This document shows, one piece after another, positions 8,527 through 16,690 of a DNA stretch of 64,000 nucleotides. Each line of letters begins with the position of its first letter. Position 1 is the first letter of the stretch. This DNA is from Collinsella ihumii (GTDB taxonomy: Bacteria > Actinomycetota > Coriobacteriia > Coriobacteriales > Coriobacteriaceae). The stretch is taken from contig NZ_FCOU01000012.1 of NCBI RefSeq assembly GCF_900046475.1, positions 317,924 through 381,923 on the forward strand, in the 5' to 3' direction. Below the pieces are notes generated by a model. That model saw only the letters and a program-made list of their open reading frames with translations, ran no database searches and was not told the origin of the DNA. The position numbers and the translations under genes were made by a program.

Positions 8527-8690
8527 GGGCGCGCTTCGGGGCCGATGACACAGCAGTGCGTCCGCGCTCCGGAAGCCTGGTCAGCAGGGAAAAACGTGTG
8601 CGGGATCGCTTCCTGCAGCTCAGGCATCCAGGCGTCCGTCATGGGATTGATCGCCGCGAGAGCAAACAATCGGCGTTTCTCTAGTCAAAA

Positions 8691-8738
8691 GAACGAAAAA
8701 GAGCGGGGCCCGACGAATCGCTTCGTCGGGCCCCGCTC
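8691..8738 (-). terminator. Terminator of the penicillin-binding protein gene, possibly bidirectional
   Basis: Perfect arms GAGCGGGGCCCGACGAA and TTCGTCGGGCCCCGCTC (17 bp) leave a four-base loop at 8718-8721. On the minus strand the stem is followed by TTTTTCGTTC, so it ends the leftward transcript just after the stop at 8745. It also faces the argR transcript. Confidence 0.9.
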
Positions 8739-8744
8739 GCGGTT

Positions 8745-11003
8745 CTAAGCCGTTGTCGAGGGCGTGGTCGGATTGGGATCCGGCTCGGGTTCAGGCTCGG
8801 GCTCGGGTTCCGGTTCGGGCTCCGGCTCCGGATCGGGGGTCGTCGGGCTCGGCGGCGTCGTCGGCGTCGTCGGCGTCGAGGGCGAGCCGGTGTTCGGCGT
8901 CGACGGGGACGACGGAGATGACGGGGATGACGGGGACGACGGCGAGGAGGGCGACTCGGGGGAGTCGGCGGTCTCCGGCGTCTCGGGCGTCTCTGCGGTC
9001 TCCGGAGTCTCGGCGGTCTCGGCCGTCTCGGTGGTATCGGTGCCGCTGACGTTGCCGCCCACGAAGTCCCAAGAGCTTGCGGGCTTGTAGTCGGGGGTGT
9101 CGCCGGTCGGGAACTCCTCGCGCGCAACGCCGGCAAGCGCGGTGTTCATGAAGGTGCGGAAGATCGGCAGCACGGTGTTGTAGGTGTGCAGCGACGAGGG
9201 CAGAGGCGAGTTGGACTGGGAGTTGCCGATCCACACGGCCACGGAGAGCTGCGGGGTGTAGCCGACGAACCACAGGTCGGTGGCCTGGGAAGACGTGCCG
9301 GCGGTACCGGTCTTGCCGGCAACGGGCTGGTTGATCTCGTACGGGTAGCCGGAGGCGCCGGAGCCCTCACCGACCATGACGCCCTCGAGAACGCCCGTCA
9401 CGGCCTCGGCCTCGCCGGCGGTGAGGACCTCCTCGGGGCTGTCCTGGTGCTGGTAGAGGATCTCGCCGTCACGGTTCAGGATCTCGGTGACCGCCACCGA
9501 GTTGCGATGCTGGCCGCCGGCCGCATACGTGCCGAACGCTTCGGCCATCTCGAGCGTGGAGCAGCCGACGGAACCGCCGGTGAGCGTCATCGACGGCGCG
9601 TAGGAATCGAGCCCGGCCTCCTCGGTGTTGATGCCGAGCTGCTCGGCCATATCGATGATCTTGTCGTTGCCGATGGCGAGGGCGACCTGCACGTAGCCGG
9701 TGTTGGACGACACGGCCGTCGCGCGCGCCAGCGTGGAGACGCCGTAGGAGTAGCCGCCGTAGTTTTGCAGCGTGTAGTCGTCGGTGATCTTCATGGGCGA
9801 GCTGCAGTTGATGAGCGTGTCGGGGCTCATGCCCTCGTTGATCGCCGCGGCCAGCGTGATGCCCTTGAACGACGAGCCGGTGGAGCGGCGCAGCGTGGCG
9901 TAGTTGATGTGGTTCTCGTCGGCATAGTAGTCACGGCCGCCGACCATGGCCTTGATGTAGCCGGTCTTGGGGTCGATGACGGTCATGCCCACGTTGAGTT
10001 CGTCGACGCCCAGCTCGTTCACGTACTCGAGCGCGGCCTGCTCGGCCTGCTGCTGGATGGTCGGGTCGATGGTGGTCTTGATGGTAAGGCCGCCGGCGAA
10101 AAGCACGTCGGTCGCGAACTCCTCGGTGAGCATGCCGCGCACGTACTCGACGAAGTAGGGGTAGGCGTACATGCCGTTGTCGGGCTGCTCGGTCACGTTC
10201 AGCGCGAGCTGCTCGGCCGCGGCGGCGTCGGCCTCCTCCTGGGAGATGACCCCGTTTCGCACCATGCGCGACAAAACGATGTTGCGGCGCTGGATCGCGA
10301 GGTCCGGGTTCACGGTCGGGTCGTACTGCGAGGGCGCGTTGGGCAGGCCGATGAGCAGCGCCGCCTCGGCGAGGGTGAGGTCGGAGGCGTTCTTGGAGAA
10401 ATAGGTCTGGGCGGCCGCCTGAATGCCGTAGGCGCCGTGGCCGAAGTAGATGGTGTTGAGGTACATGGTGAGGATCTCCTCCTTGGAGAAGATCTTTTCC
10501 ATCTGCAGCGCGATCCACGCCTCGCGCACCTTGCGCTCGATGGTGTTGTCGAACTGCTCCTCGGACAGGATCGTGTTGCGCACGAGCTGCTGGGTGATGG
10601 TCGAGGCGCCCTCGGAGCCGCCGGTGAGCTGAACCACCACGGCGCGCATGATGCCGACGACGTCGACGCCGTGGTGCTGATAGAAGCGCTCGTCCTCGGT
10701 GGCGACGGTGCCCTGGAGCACGTAGTCGGAGATCTGGTCGTACTCGACGATGTCGCGGTTCTGCACGTACAGGCTCGCGATCTCGTTGCCGTTGGCGTCC
10801 AGGATGGACGTGGGCTCCGACACCATGTAGTTGTCCGCGTCGGTGTAGTCGGGAAGATCCGACAGCCACCTGGAGACGTTTCCGACCATGCCCACGCCGA
10901 ACGCGACGCAGAAGATCAGGAAAAAGGCGAAGAAGGAGCCGAAGATGACGGGAAGCGTATGCGTCTTGGCGCGATGACGTGTTTGGCGCTCGCGAGGACC
11001 CAT
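8745..11003 (-). CDS. Class A penicillin-binding protein (transglycosylase-transpeptidase)
   Basis: The 752-residue protein builds and cross-links peptidoglycan outside the membrane. A transmembrane anchor lies at about residues 18-45. The GT51 domain has EDERFYQHHG (about 98) and GASTITQQLVRN (about 128). The transpeptidase domain has the SxxK nucleophile in STGSSFKG (about 378), SSNTG (about 430) and KTGTAG (about 564). A tail of roughly 100 residues is extracellular and low-complexity: TAETPETPE repeats, an SPSSPS run and an EP run, probably a wall-spanning spacer. The DNA for the tail is made of short tandem repeats. It is monocistronic and divergent from the peptidase U32 gene. Confidence 0.95.
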   Translation of the reverse strand: MGPRERQTRHRAKTHTLPVIFGSFFAFFLIFCVAFGVGMVGNVSRWLSDLPDYTDADNYMVSEPTSILDANGNEIASLYVQNRDIVEYDQISDYVLQGTVATEDERFYQHHGVDVVGIMRAVVVQLTGGSEGASTITQQLVRNTILSEEQFDNTIERKVREAWIALQMEKIFSKEEILTMYLNTIYFGHGAYGIQAAAQTYFSKNASDLTLAEAALLIGLPNAPSQYDPTVNPDLAIQRRNIVLSRMVRNGVISQEEADAAAAEQLALNVTEQPDNGMYAYPYFVEYVRGMLTEEFATDVLFAGGLTIKTTIDPTIQQQAEQAALEYVNELGVDELNVGMTVIDPKTGYIKAMVGGRDYYADENHINYATLRRSTGSSFKGITLAAAINEGMSPDTLINCSSPMKITDDYTLQNYGGYSYGVSTLARATAVSSNTGYVQVALAIGNDKIIDMAEQLGINTEEAGLDSYAPSMTLTGGSVGCSTLEMAEAFGTYAAGGQHRNSVAVTEILNRDGEILYQHQDSPEEVLTAGEAEAVTGVLEGVMVGEGSGASGYPYEINQPVAGKTGTAGTSSQATDLWFVGYTPQLSVAVWIGNSQSNSPLPSSLHTYNTVLPIFRTFMNTALAGVAREEFPTGDTPDYKPASSWDFVGGNVSGTDTTETAETAETPETAETPETPETADSPESPSSPSSPSSPSSPSSPSTPNTGSPSTPTTPTTPPSPTTPDPEPEPEPEPEPEPEPEPDPNPTTPSTTA

Positions 11004-11283
11004 GTGATGACCTCCAACCGAAATGGCTTAGCATAGATGCCCATACATTACCGCAAGACCTTGGCGGGTGCTGTCGTGTATCCTGAGCGGTGTCAAATTC
11101 CAGACCGTTTGCATACTGCCTTAAGGCAGGCAGACGTGCTGCTTCAACCTGTTGTCGAAGGAGGGGCGAACGACGTGAGAAGACCCGTGCCCGAGCTGCT
11201 GGCCCCTGCGGGGTCGGCCGATGCGCTGTTCGCGGCGGTCGCCGCCGGCGCCGACGCCGTGTATACGGGGCTCGGCGCGCGAG

Positions 11284-11386
11284 TTCCGCCGGCGTGGCGC
11301 GACGCCTGATCGACGGCGGCGGCGTCAAGACCGACCAGCGGCCGGTCGCGTCCAAGTCCTACGCCGGCGACCCGGAGCTGCTGCAG
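11284..11386 (+). other. tyrS-like fragment misplaced in the U32 gene
   Basis: These 103 bases align without gaps to 15248-15350 inside tyrS, with about 94 identities, and encode the end of the TyrS S4 domain (RRLIDGGGVKTDQRPVASKSYAGDPELLQ). The differences include changed residues, so it is not a copy from this genome but from a related tyrS. It abuts the synthetic mosaic end at 11387, which marks it as part of a chimeric read or join. Confidence 0.8.
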
Positions 11387-11424
11387 CTGTCTCTTATACA
11401 CATCTAGATGTGTATAAGAGACAG
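11387..11424. other. Head-to-head synthetic Tn5 mosaic ends (library artefact)
   Basis: CTGTCTCTTATACACATCT is followed directly by its reverse complement, a perfect 38-base palindrome. This 19-mer is the engineered mosaic end of tagmentation kits and is not either natural IS50 end. It lies inside the U32 gene and joins non-contiguous sequence. Confidence 0.97.
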
Positions 11425-12026
11425 GTCGGGGTCGATGCGTATCGAATCGCCGAGGATCCCGGCTGGGAGGAGCTGCTGGGCAGCCTGACGGTCGTGCTCG
11501 ACGAGCCGTGTCGCGTCTCGGACGAGCCCCGCGTGCGCGAGCTGTGCGCGCGGGCGCGGGCGGTGGTGTGCCGCAACCTGGGCGCCATCGAGCTTGCGCG
11601 CGAAAGCGGGGCCGCGTTCGAGGTCGCGGCGCCGGTGTCGGCGACCAACAGCGCGACGGTGCGCTGGCTGCTCGATCTCGGCGCCCGGCGCGTCTGGCTT
11701 CCCGACGAGCTTGCGGACGACCAGGTGCGCGCGCTCGTGGACGCGGCCCCCGCCGGCTCGTGCGGCGTGCGCGTCGCCGGCTCGCCCGAGCTCATGATCT
11801 GCGAGCACTGCCTGCTCACGGCCGAGGGGCCCTGCGACGGCGACCATGCCGCCTGCGCGCGTCGGTCCGCTGTGCGCTATCTCGTGGAGGCAGACGGCAC
11901 CCGCCTGCCCGTCTCCGTGGACGTCTGGGGGCGCACGCGCATCTTCGATGCCTGCCCGCAAGATCGCCGGGGCCTGGCGCACGCGCTTGCCGCCCGCGGC
12001 CTCGGCGCCGTGTTCGTCGACACGGT

Positions 12027-12128
12027 CCCGGTTTCTGGATGGGTTGAAACGAACACGTCCCCAACCAACCCAGAAACCGTCACTTCGTCAAGAATGGGTT
12101 GAAACGAACGCGTCCCCAACCAACCCAT
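12027..12128. repeat. Palindromic repeat, family B (two degenerate units)
   Basis: Two hairpin units each contain ATGGGTTGAAACGAAC and CGTCCCCAACCAACCC. In the first, CGGTTTCTGG and its complement flank the unit; in the second, ATGGGTTG pairs with CAACCCAT. The core resembles the long palindrome at 57850-57940 (GGGTTGAAATGAAC and CGTCCCCAACGAAC). It overlaps the 3' end of the U32 reading frame and supplies its stop codon. Confidence 0.75.
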
Positions 12129-12230
12129 CGCCCGGCTGAGTTACAGCGCATCGTGCATCCGGGGTGCCCAAACCGCTCGATTCCGCGCATTTTGACGGAC
12201 CGGAACTGGCAAAATGCATCAACGTTTCCC

Positions 12231-12468
12231 TATGATTCTCGAATCGTGGTCAATTTACCCATCGAACCGGGAATCATGAGGCTCGAGGGGCGTTCTCGCG
12301 GCCTCTGATGTCCTTCTTCAAACTGATAAAGGAGACAAGATGGCCATAACGACAGACTCAACGAGGGGCGATTCCGTCCAGACGGGCGCCACGACCGCCC
12401 CTGCGCACTTCAAACGCCCCGAAACGCCCCGGTTCGATGGGCATATTGACCACGATTCCGAAATCATA
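12231..12468. repeat. 38-base imperfect inverted repeat around the start of the DUF6056-like gene
   Basis: Bases 12231-12268 (core GAATCGTGGTCAAT and CCCATCGAACC) recur in inverted orientation at 12431-12468 with 33 of 38 identities. The right copy lies inside the coding region (residues RFDGHIDHDSEI). The 162 bases between hold the ribosome-binding site and ATG of the gene. It could be an mRNA hairpin that hides the start, a relic of a duplicated site, or an invertible segment. Confidence 0.6.
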
Positions 12469-14034
12469 CCGTCCGACGCCTCGGGTTCGGCACCTCGCCT
12501 GGGATGGCGCGCCGTCTACCTGGCGTCGGCGGCGGCGCTGGTGGCCCTGCTCGTCGCCGCGCTCGTGCCGCTTCTTGCCATCTGCCCGTACAACCACAGC
12601 TTTGCCGACGACTGGCACTACGGTGTCGATGCGCATCTGGCGCTGCAGGCGGGCGGCAGCGTGATTGACGCGATCGACGCCGCGCTGCAGGAGGCGTGCG
12701 ACACGTTTTTCTCCTGGCAGGGCACCTATTCGGCCATCGTGCTCATGGCCTTGCAGCCCGGCGTGTTCAGCGAGGCGCTCTACGGGCTCGGCGCGGTGGG
12801 GATCCTCGCCGCGCTCATGCTCTCGACGTGGTACTTCGCCTCGGTGCTCGTGCGCGACGTGCTCGACGCCGGCCGGCTGCCCCTGGTCGCGTTCGCAAGC
12901 CTCATCCTGTTGCTGCAGACGCAGCTGCTCCCGAGCCCCGTCGAGGGCATCTACTGGTACAACGCCGCGATCTACTACACGTTCTACCACGCCCTCATGC
13001 TCGTGATGGCGGGCCTCTCGGTGCGTCTGGTCCGCGGCCGCACGCGCAAGGGGCCGCTTTCCGGTCGGGGCTCTGCGGCGCGCGCGGTCGCGCTGGTGCT
13101 GCTTGCGTTCGTGGTCGCCGGCGGCAACTTCGTGACGGGCATCGTGTCGGCGCTCCTGCTCGGCGGGGCATGCGTCGCCGCGGTGCTCAAGGCGCGCGGG
13201 AGGCTCAAGTTCATCGTGCCGGCGTTCGTGGTGTTCGTCGCGGGCTTCGCGGTGTCCATGGCGGCACCCGGCAACGCGGCGCGCCAGGCGTCGCAGTTCG
13301 CCGGTGACAACCTCGGCGTCGTGCTCACGCTTGCCAACAGCGCTCTGTCCGGCATGGAGTACGTCGTGCTGTGGTCGAACGGTTACCTCGTCTGCGCGCT
13401 TGCGGTGGCCCTTCCCTTCATGGTGCTTGCCGCCAAGCGCTCGACCTGCTCGTTTGCGCACCCTCTGGCGGTCGCCGGCCTGTCGCTCGCGCTTCTCATG
13501 GCGAGCTTCACACCCACGTTCTACTCGATGGGCAACGTCGGGCCGGGGCGCGTCCAGAACATCCGCTACGACCTGTTCGTGATCCTCGTGTTCATCTGCG
13601 TCATGTGGGCGGTCGGCTGCATCGTCCGCCTGACCGAGGCGCGCGCGGCGGACGCGGGGGAGCGCGCGGCGTGGCCTCGCCTGTTCTCCAGTCCGCGGGC
13701 GTATGCGGCTTACGTGCTCGCCTGTCTGCTTCTCATCGTCGGCTCGGTCGGCGCGCTCGCGCTCGACAGCCGCCATGCCGACGACCTGACCTCGGTTTCC
13801 GCCTCCCGCTCGCTGCTTTCCGGAGAGGCCGCCGCCTACGACCGCGAGGTCTGGGAGCGCTACGCCATCATCGAGTCGAGCGACAGCGACGAGGTCGACG
13901 TGCCGTATTACACGATCGGCCCCAAGGCGCTCTTCATGGGCGACATCTACGACAACATGGACAACTACATGAACTATCGCCTGGCGCAATGGTTCGGCAA
14001 GAAGTCCATCCTCGCCTACCACAGCCAGCTGTGA
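12340..14034 (+). CDS. Large polytopic membrane protein, DUF6056-like
   Basis: The 564-residue protein has a polar N-terminus of about 55 residues, then about ten hydrophobic segments starting at AVYLASAAALVALLVAALVPLLAICP. The first outer loop carries NHSFADDWHYGVDAHLALQAGG, which resembles the DUF6056 family of glycosyltransferase-C-like envelope proteins (DD/DW motif after the first membrane helix). The last about 100 residues are soluble and end YRLAQWFGKKSILAYHSQL. AAAGGAG lies 8 bases before the ATG. The function is unknown; a role in transferring lipid-linked sugars at the membrane is only a guess from the fold. It is monocistronic before tyrS. Confidence 0.7.
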   Translation: MAITTDSTRGDSVQTGATTAPAHFKRPETPRFDGHIDHDSEIIPSDASGSAPRLGWRAVYLASAAALVALLVAALVPLLAICPYNHSFADDWHYGVDAHLALQAGGSVIDAIDAALQEACDTFFSWQGTYSAIVLMALQPGVFSEALYGLGAVGILAALMLSTWYFASVLVRDVLDAGRLPLVAFASLILLLQTQLLPSPVEGIYWYNAAIYYTFYHALMLVMAGLSVRLVRGRTRKGPLSGRGSAARAVALVLLAFVVAGGNFVTGIVSALLLGGACVAAVLKARGRLKFIVPAFVVFVAGFAVSMAAPGNAARQASQFAGDNLGVVLTLANSALSGMEYVVLWSNGYLVCALAVALPFMVLAAKRSTCSFAHPLAVAGLSLALLMASFTPTFYSMGNVGPGRVQNIRYDLFVILVFICVMWAVGCIVRLTEARAADAGERAAWPRLFSSPRAYAAYVLACLLLIVGSVGALALDSRHADDLTSVSASRSLLSGEAAAYDREVWERYAIIESSDSDEVDVPYYTIGPKALFMGDIYDNMDNYMNYRLAQWFGKKSILAYHSQL

Positions 14035-14186
14035 TGTCCGCTGCGCGTCGGGTGTGATAGGTTGACGTATTTGCGCCCCCGTTCGCGCAACTCCGCTACA
14101 CTGAAACGGTTGCATGCGAATGAGCACCGCCTGAGGTGGCCGCCGGTTGCCGGGCGAGGGTGCTAGAGACTTAGGAGGACGCAGGT

Positions 14187-15401
14187 ATGCTGCCAGTTGA
14201 TGAGCAGATGCGCATCATCACCTCGGGCGCTGCACAGATTGTGCCCGAATCCGACCTCAGAAAGAAGCTCGAGCGCGGGGTGCCCTTGAACATCAAGCTC
14301 GGTGTCGACCCCACGAGCCCCGATCTGCACCTCGGCCACGCCGTCCCGCTGCGCAAGATGCGCCAGTTCCAGGACCTCGGCCACAAGGTGACCCTCATCA
14401 TCGGCAACGGCACCGCCATGATCGGCGACCCGTCCGGCAAGAACACGACGCGCCCGCAGCTGACCCAGGAGCAGGTCGAGGCCAACGCCGCGACCTACGT
14501 CTCGCAGGCCATGAAGATCCTCGATCCCGAGAAGACGACCATCGTCCACAACGGCGACTGGATCCTGTCGCTCGACCTCAAGGGCATGCTCGAGCTGTGC
14601 TCCAAGTTCACGGTCGCGCGCATCCTCGAGCGCGACGACTTCACCAAGCGCTACCAGAGCCAGACGCCGATCGCCCTGCATGAGTTCCTCTACCCGGTCA
14701 TGCAGGCCTTTGACTCGGTGAAGATCGACGCCGACGTCGAGATGGGCGGCACCGACCAGCTGTTCAACCTGCTCGCCGGCCGCGAGCTCATGGAGAAGAT
14801 GGGCATGGAGCCCCAGGTGGCACTCACCATGCCGCTGCTCGAGGGCACCGACGGCGTGCGCAAGATGTCCAAGAGCTACGGCAACTACATCGGCCTGACC
14901 GACGAGCCGGCCGATATGTTCGGCAAGACGATGTCGATTCCCGACGAGATGATCGGCAAGTACTACCGCCTGGCGAGCTCGCTGTCGCCCGACGAGGTCG
15001 ACAAGATCGAGGCCGCGCTGGCCGACGGTTCCGCCGACCCCTATGAGCTCAAGCGCGCGCTCGGCCGCGACCTGTGCGACACCTACCACGGTGCCGGCGC
15101 GGGCGAGGAGGCCGAGGCGGCGTTCGACCGCGTGTTCAAGCAGTCCCAGCTGCCCGAGGACATCGCCGAGATCCATGTCGACCTCGAGGTGAACGACGAG
15201 GGCAAGGTGTACCTGGCGGGCGTGCTGAAGGATGCCGGTCTGGCTCCTTCCGCCGGCGAGGCGCGCCGCCTGATCGACGGCGGCGGCGTCAAGATCGACC
15301 AGCAGCCGGTCGCGCCCAAGTCCTACAACGTCGACCCGGAGCTGCTGCACGTCGGCGTCGTGCTGCAGGTGGGCAAGCGCAAGTTCGCGCGCCTGGTGTA
15401 G
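14187..15401 (+). CDS. tyrS: Tyrosyl-tRNA synthetase
   Basis: The 404-residue class I synthetase charges tRNA-Tyr. The HIGH motif appears as HLGHAVPL (about residue 49), the KMSKS motif as KMSKSYGN (about 231), and the C-terminal S4-like RNA-binding domain as AGEARRLIDGGGVKIDQQPV. It belongs to the TyrS2-like (TyrZ) type by its N-terminus LPVDEQMRIITSGAAQIVPESDL. AGGAGG lies about 10 bases before the ATG. No T-box leader could be recognised in the 150 bases upstream. It is followed by a strong terminator. A stray fragment of a related tyrS sits at 11284-11386. Confidence 0.97.
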   Translation: MLPVDEQMRIITSGAAQIVPESDLRKKLERGVPLNIKLGVDPTSPDLHLGHAVPLRKMRQFQDLGHKVTLIIGNGTAMIGDPSGKNTTRPQLTQEQVEANAATYVSQAMKILDPEKTTIVHNGDWILSLDLKGMLELCSKFTVARILERDDFTKRYQSQTPIALHEFLYPVMQAFDSVKIDADVEMGGTDQLFNLLAGRELMEKMGMEPQVALTMPLLEGTDGVRKMSKSYGNYIGLTDEPADMFGKTMSIPDEMIGKYYRLASSLSPDEVDKIEAALADGSADPYELKRALGRDLCDTYHGAGAGEEAEAAFDRVFKQSQLPEDIAEIHVDLEVNDEGKVYLAGVLKDAGLAPSAGEARRLIDGGGVKIDQQPVAPKSYNVDPELLHVGVVLQVGKRKFARLV

Positions 15402-15440
15402 GAGCGCGGCGGCGAGTCCGCCGACAAGTTGAACCCCTAG

Positions 15441-15476
15441 AGCGGGTGCCGAGAATCGCCTCGGCACCCGCTTTTT
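15441..15476 (+). terminator. Rho-independent terminator of tyrS
   Basis: Perfect 12-bp arms AGCGGGTGCCGA and TCGGCACCCGCT enclose GAATCGCC and are followed by TTTTTC. It lies 40 bases after the tyrS stop. Confidence 0.92.
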
Positions 15477-15493
15477 CATAACTAGCACAAGCA

Positions 15494-15603
15494 TGCAAAT
15501 TCAGGGACGTACCTCCCGCGTGCACTTTTGCAAATTCAGGGACGTACCTTCCGCATGCATTTTTGCAAATCGGGGACACCCCTTGGGTGTGAACGTTTGC
15601 ATG
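15494..15603. repeat. Palindrome family A array (three units)
   Basis: Two units TGCAAATTCAGGGACGTACC plus TCCCGCGTGCA or TTCCGCATGCA are followed by a third, TGCAAATCGGGGACACCCC plus TTGGGTG. The same two-plus-one pattern is at 60946-61044, a one-plus-one version at 62356-62420, and full inverted pairs at 29312-29375 and 38065-38130. The array lies between the convergent tyrS and ABC permease genes. Confidence 0.85.
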
Positions 15604-15664
15604 GGCCGCTGTCAGTCCGTCGCGGATACGTCGGTTCCTGCGGGTCGGGGCAGCCCGGCCGGCG

Positions 15665-16690
15665 TCAACCCAACAGCGCGATGGAGGCGACGGGGCCCAG
15701 CAGCAAGAGGGCGAAGGGGACCAGGTACTTGCGGGGGTGGCGCCACAGATCGCTTTCGGCGGACCAGCCGCGCACGGGGCGGAAGCGCTCGAGCGCGGCG
15801 CTTGCGCAGGCGGCGGCACCCGCCATGAGGGCGGCGAGCACGGCAAAGCGCGCGTCGAGCCCGTGGGCCAGCGCCCATGAGGCAAGAAAGAGGCCGTCGG
15901 TGGCGAGAAAGACGCCGAAGAGCATGCCGGCGTAGGGGATGAAGAACATCCGGCCGGAATCGGGCAGCATGGCGAGCTCGTCCGAGAGATCGGGCTCGCC
16001 GGATGCGACCGTGCACAAGGGCGTGTTGATCGACAGGATCGCGAGGCCGATGGGGACGCCCATCACGGGCCCGATATCCCCGAGCAGCAAGGGGAGCGCC
16101 AGGGCCATCACGGCGAATCCCGCCGTGTTCGCCAGGATCGAGCCGCTGGACATCAGGCGGCGCGCGATGAGGACGCACGCGCTGCCCCGTGAGGAGCCCG
16201 GAGCGCTCGGTGCGAACGCGCGTCGCGTCCGGAGGGAGAATCCCCGCAGCGGCTGGCCGAAGGCGCCGCGGATGGCGGCGATGCCGAGAAAGGTGGCGCC
16301 GCCTACGACCGTGCCGATCCCGCACCCCGCGATGCACGTCTGCGCGGGGACGCCGAGCGCGGTCAGCGCGGCGGCGAGGGGGACGAGCTTGGTGAGCGCC
16401 CCGTGCGCCAGGGTGGCGACCGCGTATCCGGCGACGGCCTCATGCGGGGTGACGGGCAGGGCGCACACCGCCTCCATCTCGATGGCGGCGGCGCGGGAGC
16501 TCCAAGACGCGATCGCGTCGGCCGCCATGGCCACGGAGGTCGCGGCGAGCACGACCGCGGGGGCGATGTTAAACGTCGGGTTCAGGCTCTGCGCGGCCAG
16601 GTAGAGTGCAAGCGCCGCGACGAGCGGGCCGATGACCGCTTTCGGCCCTCGTCCGAAATACATCTGCATGAACGCCCTACAGCTCGTCAT
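15665..16690 (-). CDS. Probable ABC-2 type permease of a LytTR-controlled exporter
   Basis: The 341-residue protein is highly hydrophobic, with about eight to ten membrane segments and no recognisable enzymatic motif. Its gene starts 14 bases inside the end of the ABC ATPase gene, so it is surely the membrane partner of that ATPase. An AGGAG site lies just before the ATG. The family is not certain by sequence alone; ABC-2 type is inferred from the operon. The substrate is unknown, and export of a peptide, lipid or drug is the usual role for such LytTR-linked transporters. Confidence 0.7.
   Translation of the reverse strand: MTSCRAFMQMYFGRGPKAVIGPLVAALALYLAAQSLNPTFNIAPAVVLAATSVAMAADAIASWSSRAAAIEMEAVCALPVTPHEAVAGYAVATLAHGALTKLVPLAAALTALGVPAQTCIAGCGIGTVVGGATFLGIAAIRGAFGQPLRGFSLRTRRAFAPSAPGSSRGSACVLIARRLMSSGSILANTAGFAVMALALPLLLGDIGPVMGVPIGLAILSINTPLCTVASGEPDLSDELAMLPDSGRMFFIPYAGMLFGVFLATDGLFLASWALAHGLDARFAVLAALMAGAAACASAALERFRPVRGWSAESDLWRHPRKYLVPFALLLLGPVASIALLG

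Larger units (their letters stand above)
11175..12102 (+). pseudogene. Peptidase U32 family protein, broken by an assembly artefact
   Basis: The 5' end (GTG at 11175) encodes RRPVPELLAPAGSADALFAAVAAGADAVYTG, the conserved start of U32 peptidases. At 11284 the sequence turns into a tyrS-like fragment and then a synthetic Tn5 end, and only from 11425 does U32 coding resume. The resumed part has the C-terminal hallmark SPELMICEHCLLTAEGPC with its Cys cluster and then VDVWGRTRIFDA. The middle of the protein, some hundreds of residues, is missing. The last codons and the stop come from a repeat element (12027-12128), so the true C-terminus is also uncertain. U32 proteins act in tRNA or 23S rRNA hydroxylation or as proteases; which one cannot be said here. 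Confidence 0.8.

Noticed and set aside
8764-8990. Repetitive DNA that could be taken for a CRISPR or satellite
   Set aside because: The repeats are 6 and 9 bases, in frame, and encode the Pro/Glu/Ser tail of the penicillin-binding protein. There are no spacers and no cas genes.
11387-11424. A natural Tn5 or IS50 insertion
   Set aside because: The 19-mer is the engineered mosaic end and differs from both natural IS50 ends; there is no transposase and no 9-base target duplication.
14035-14186. A T-box leader before tyrS
   Set aside because: No TGGNACCGCG-like T-box motif, specifier loop or terminator could be found in the 150 bases; GGTGGCCGCCGG is not close enough.
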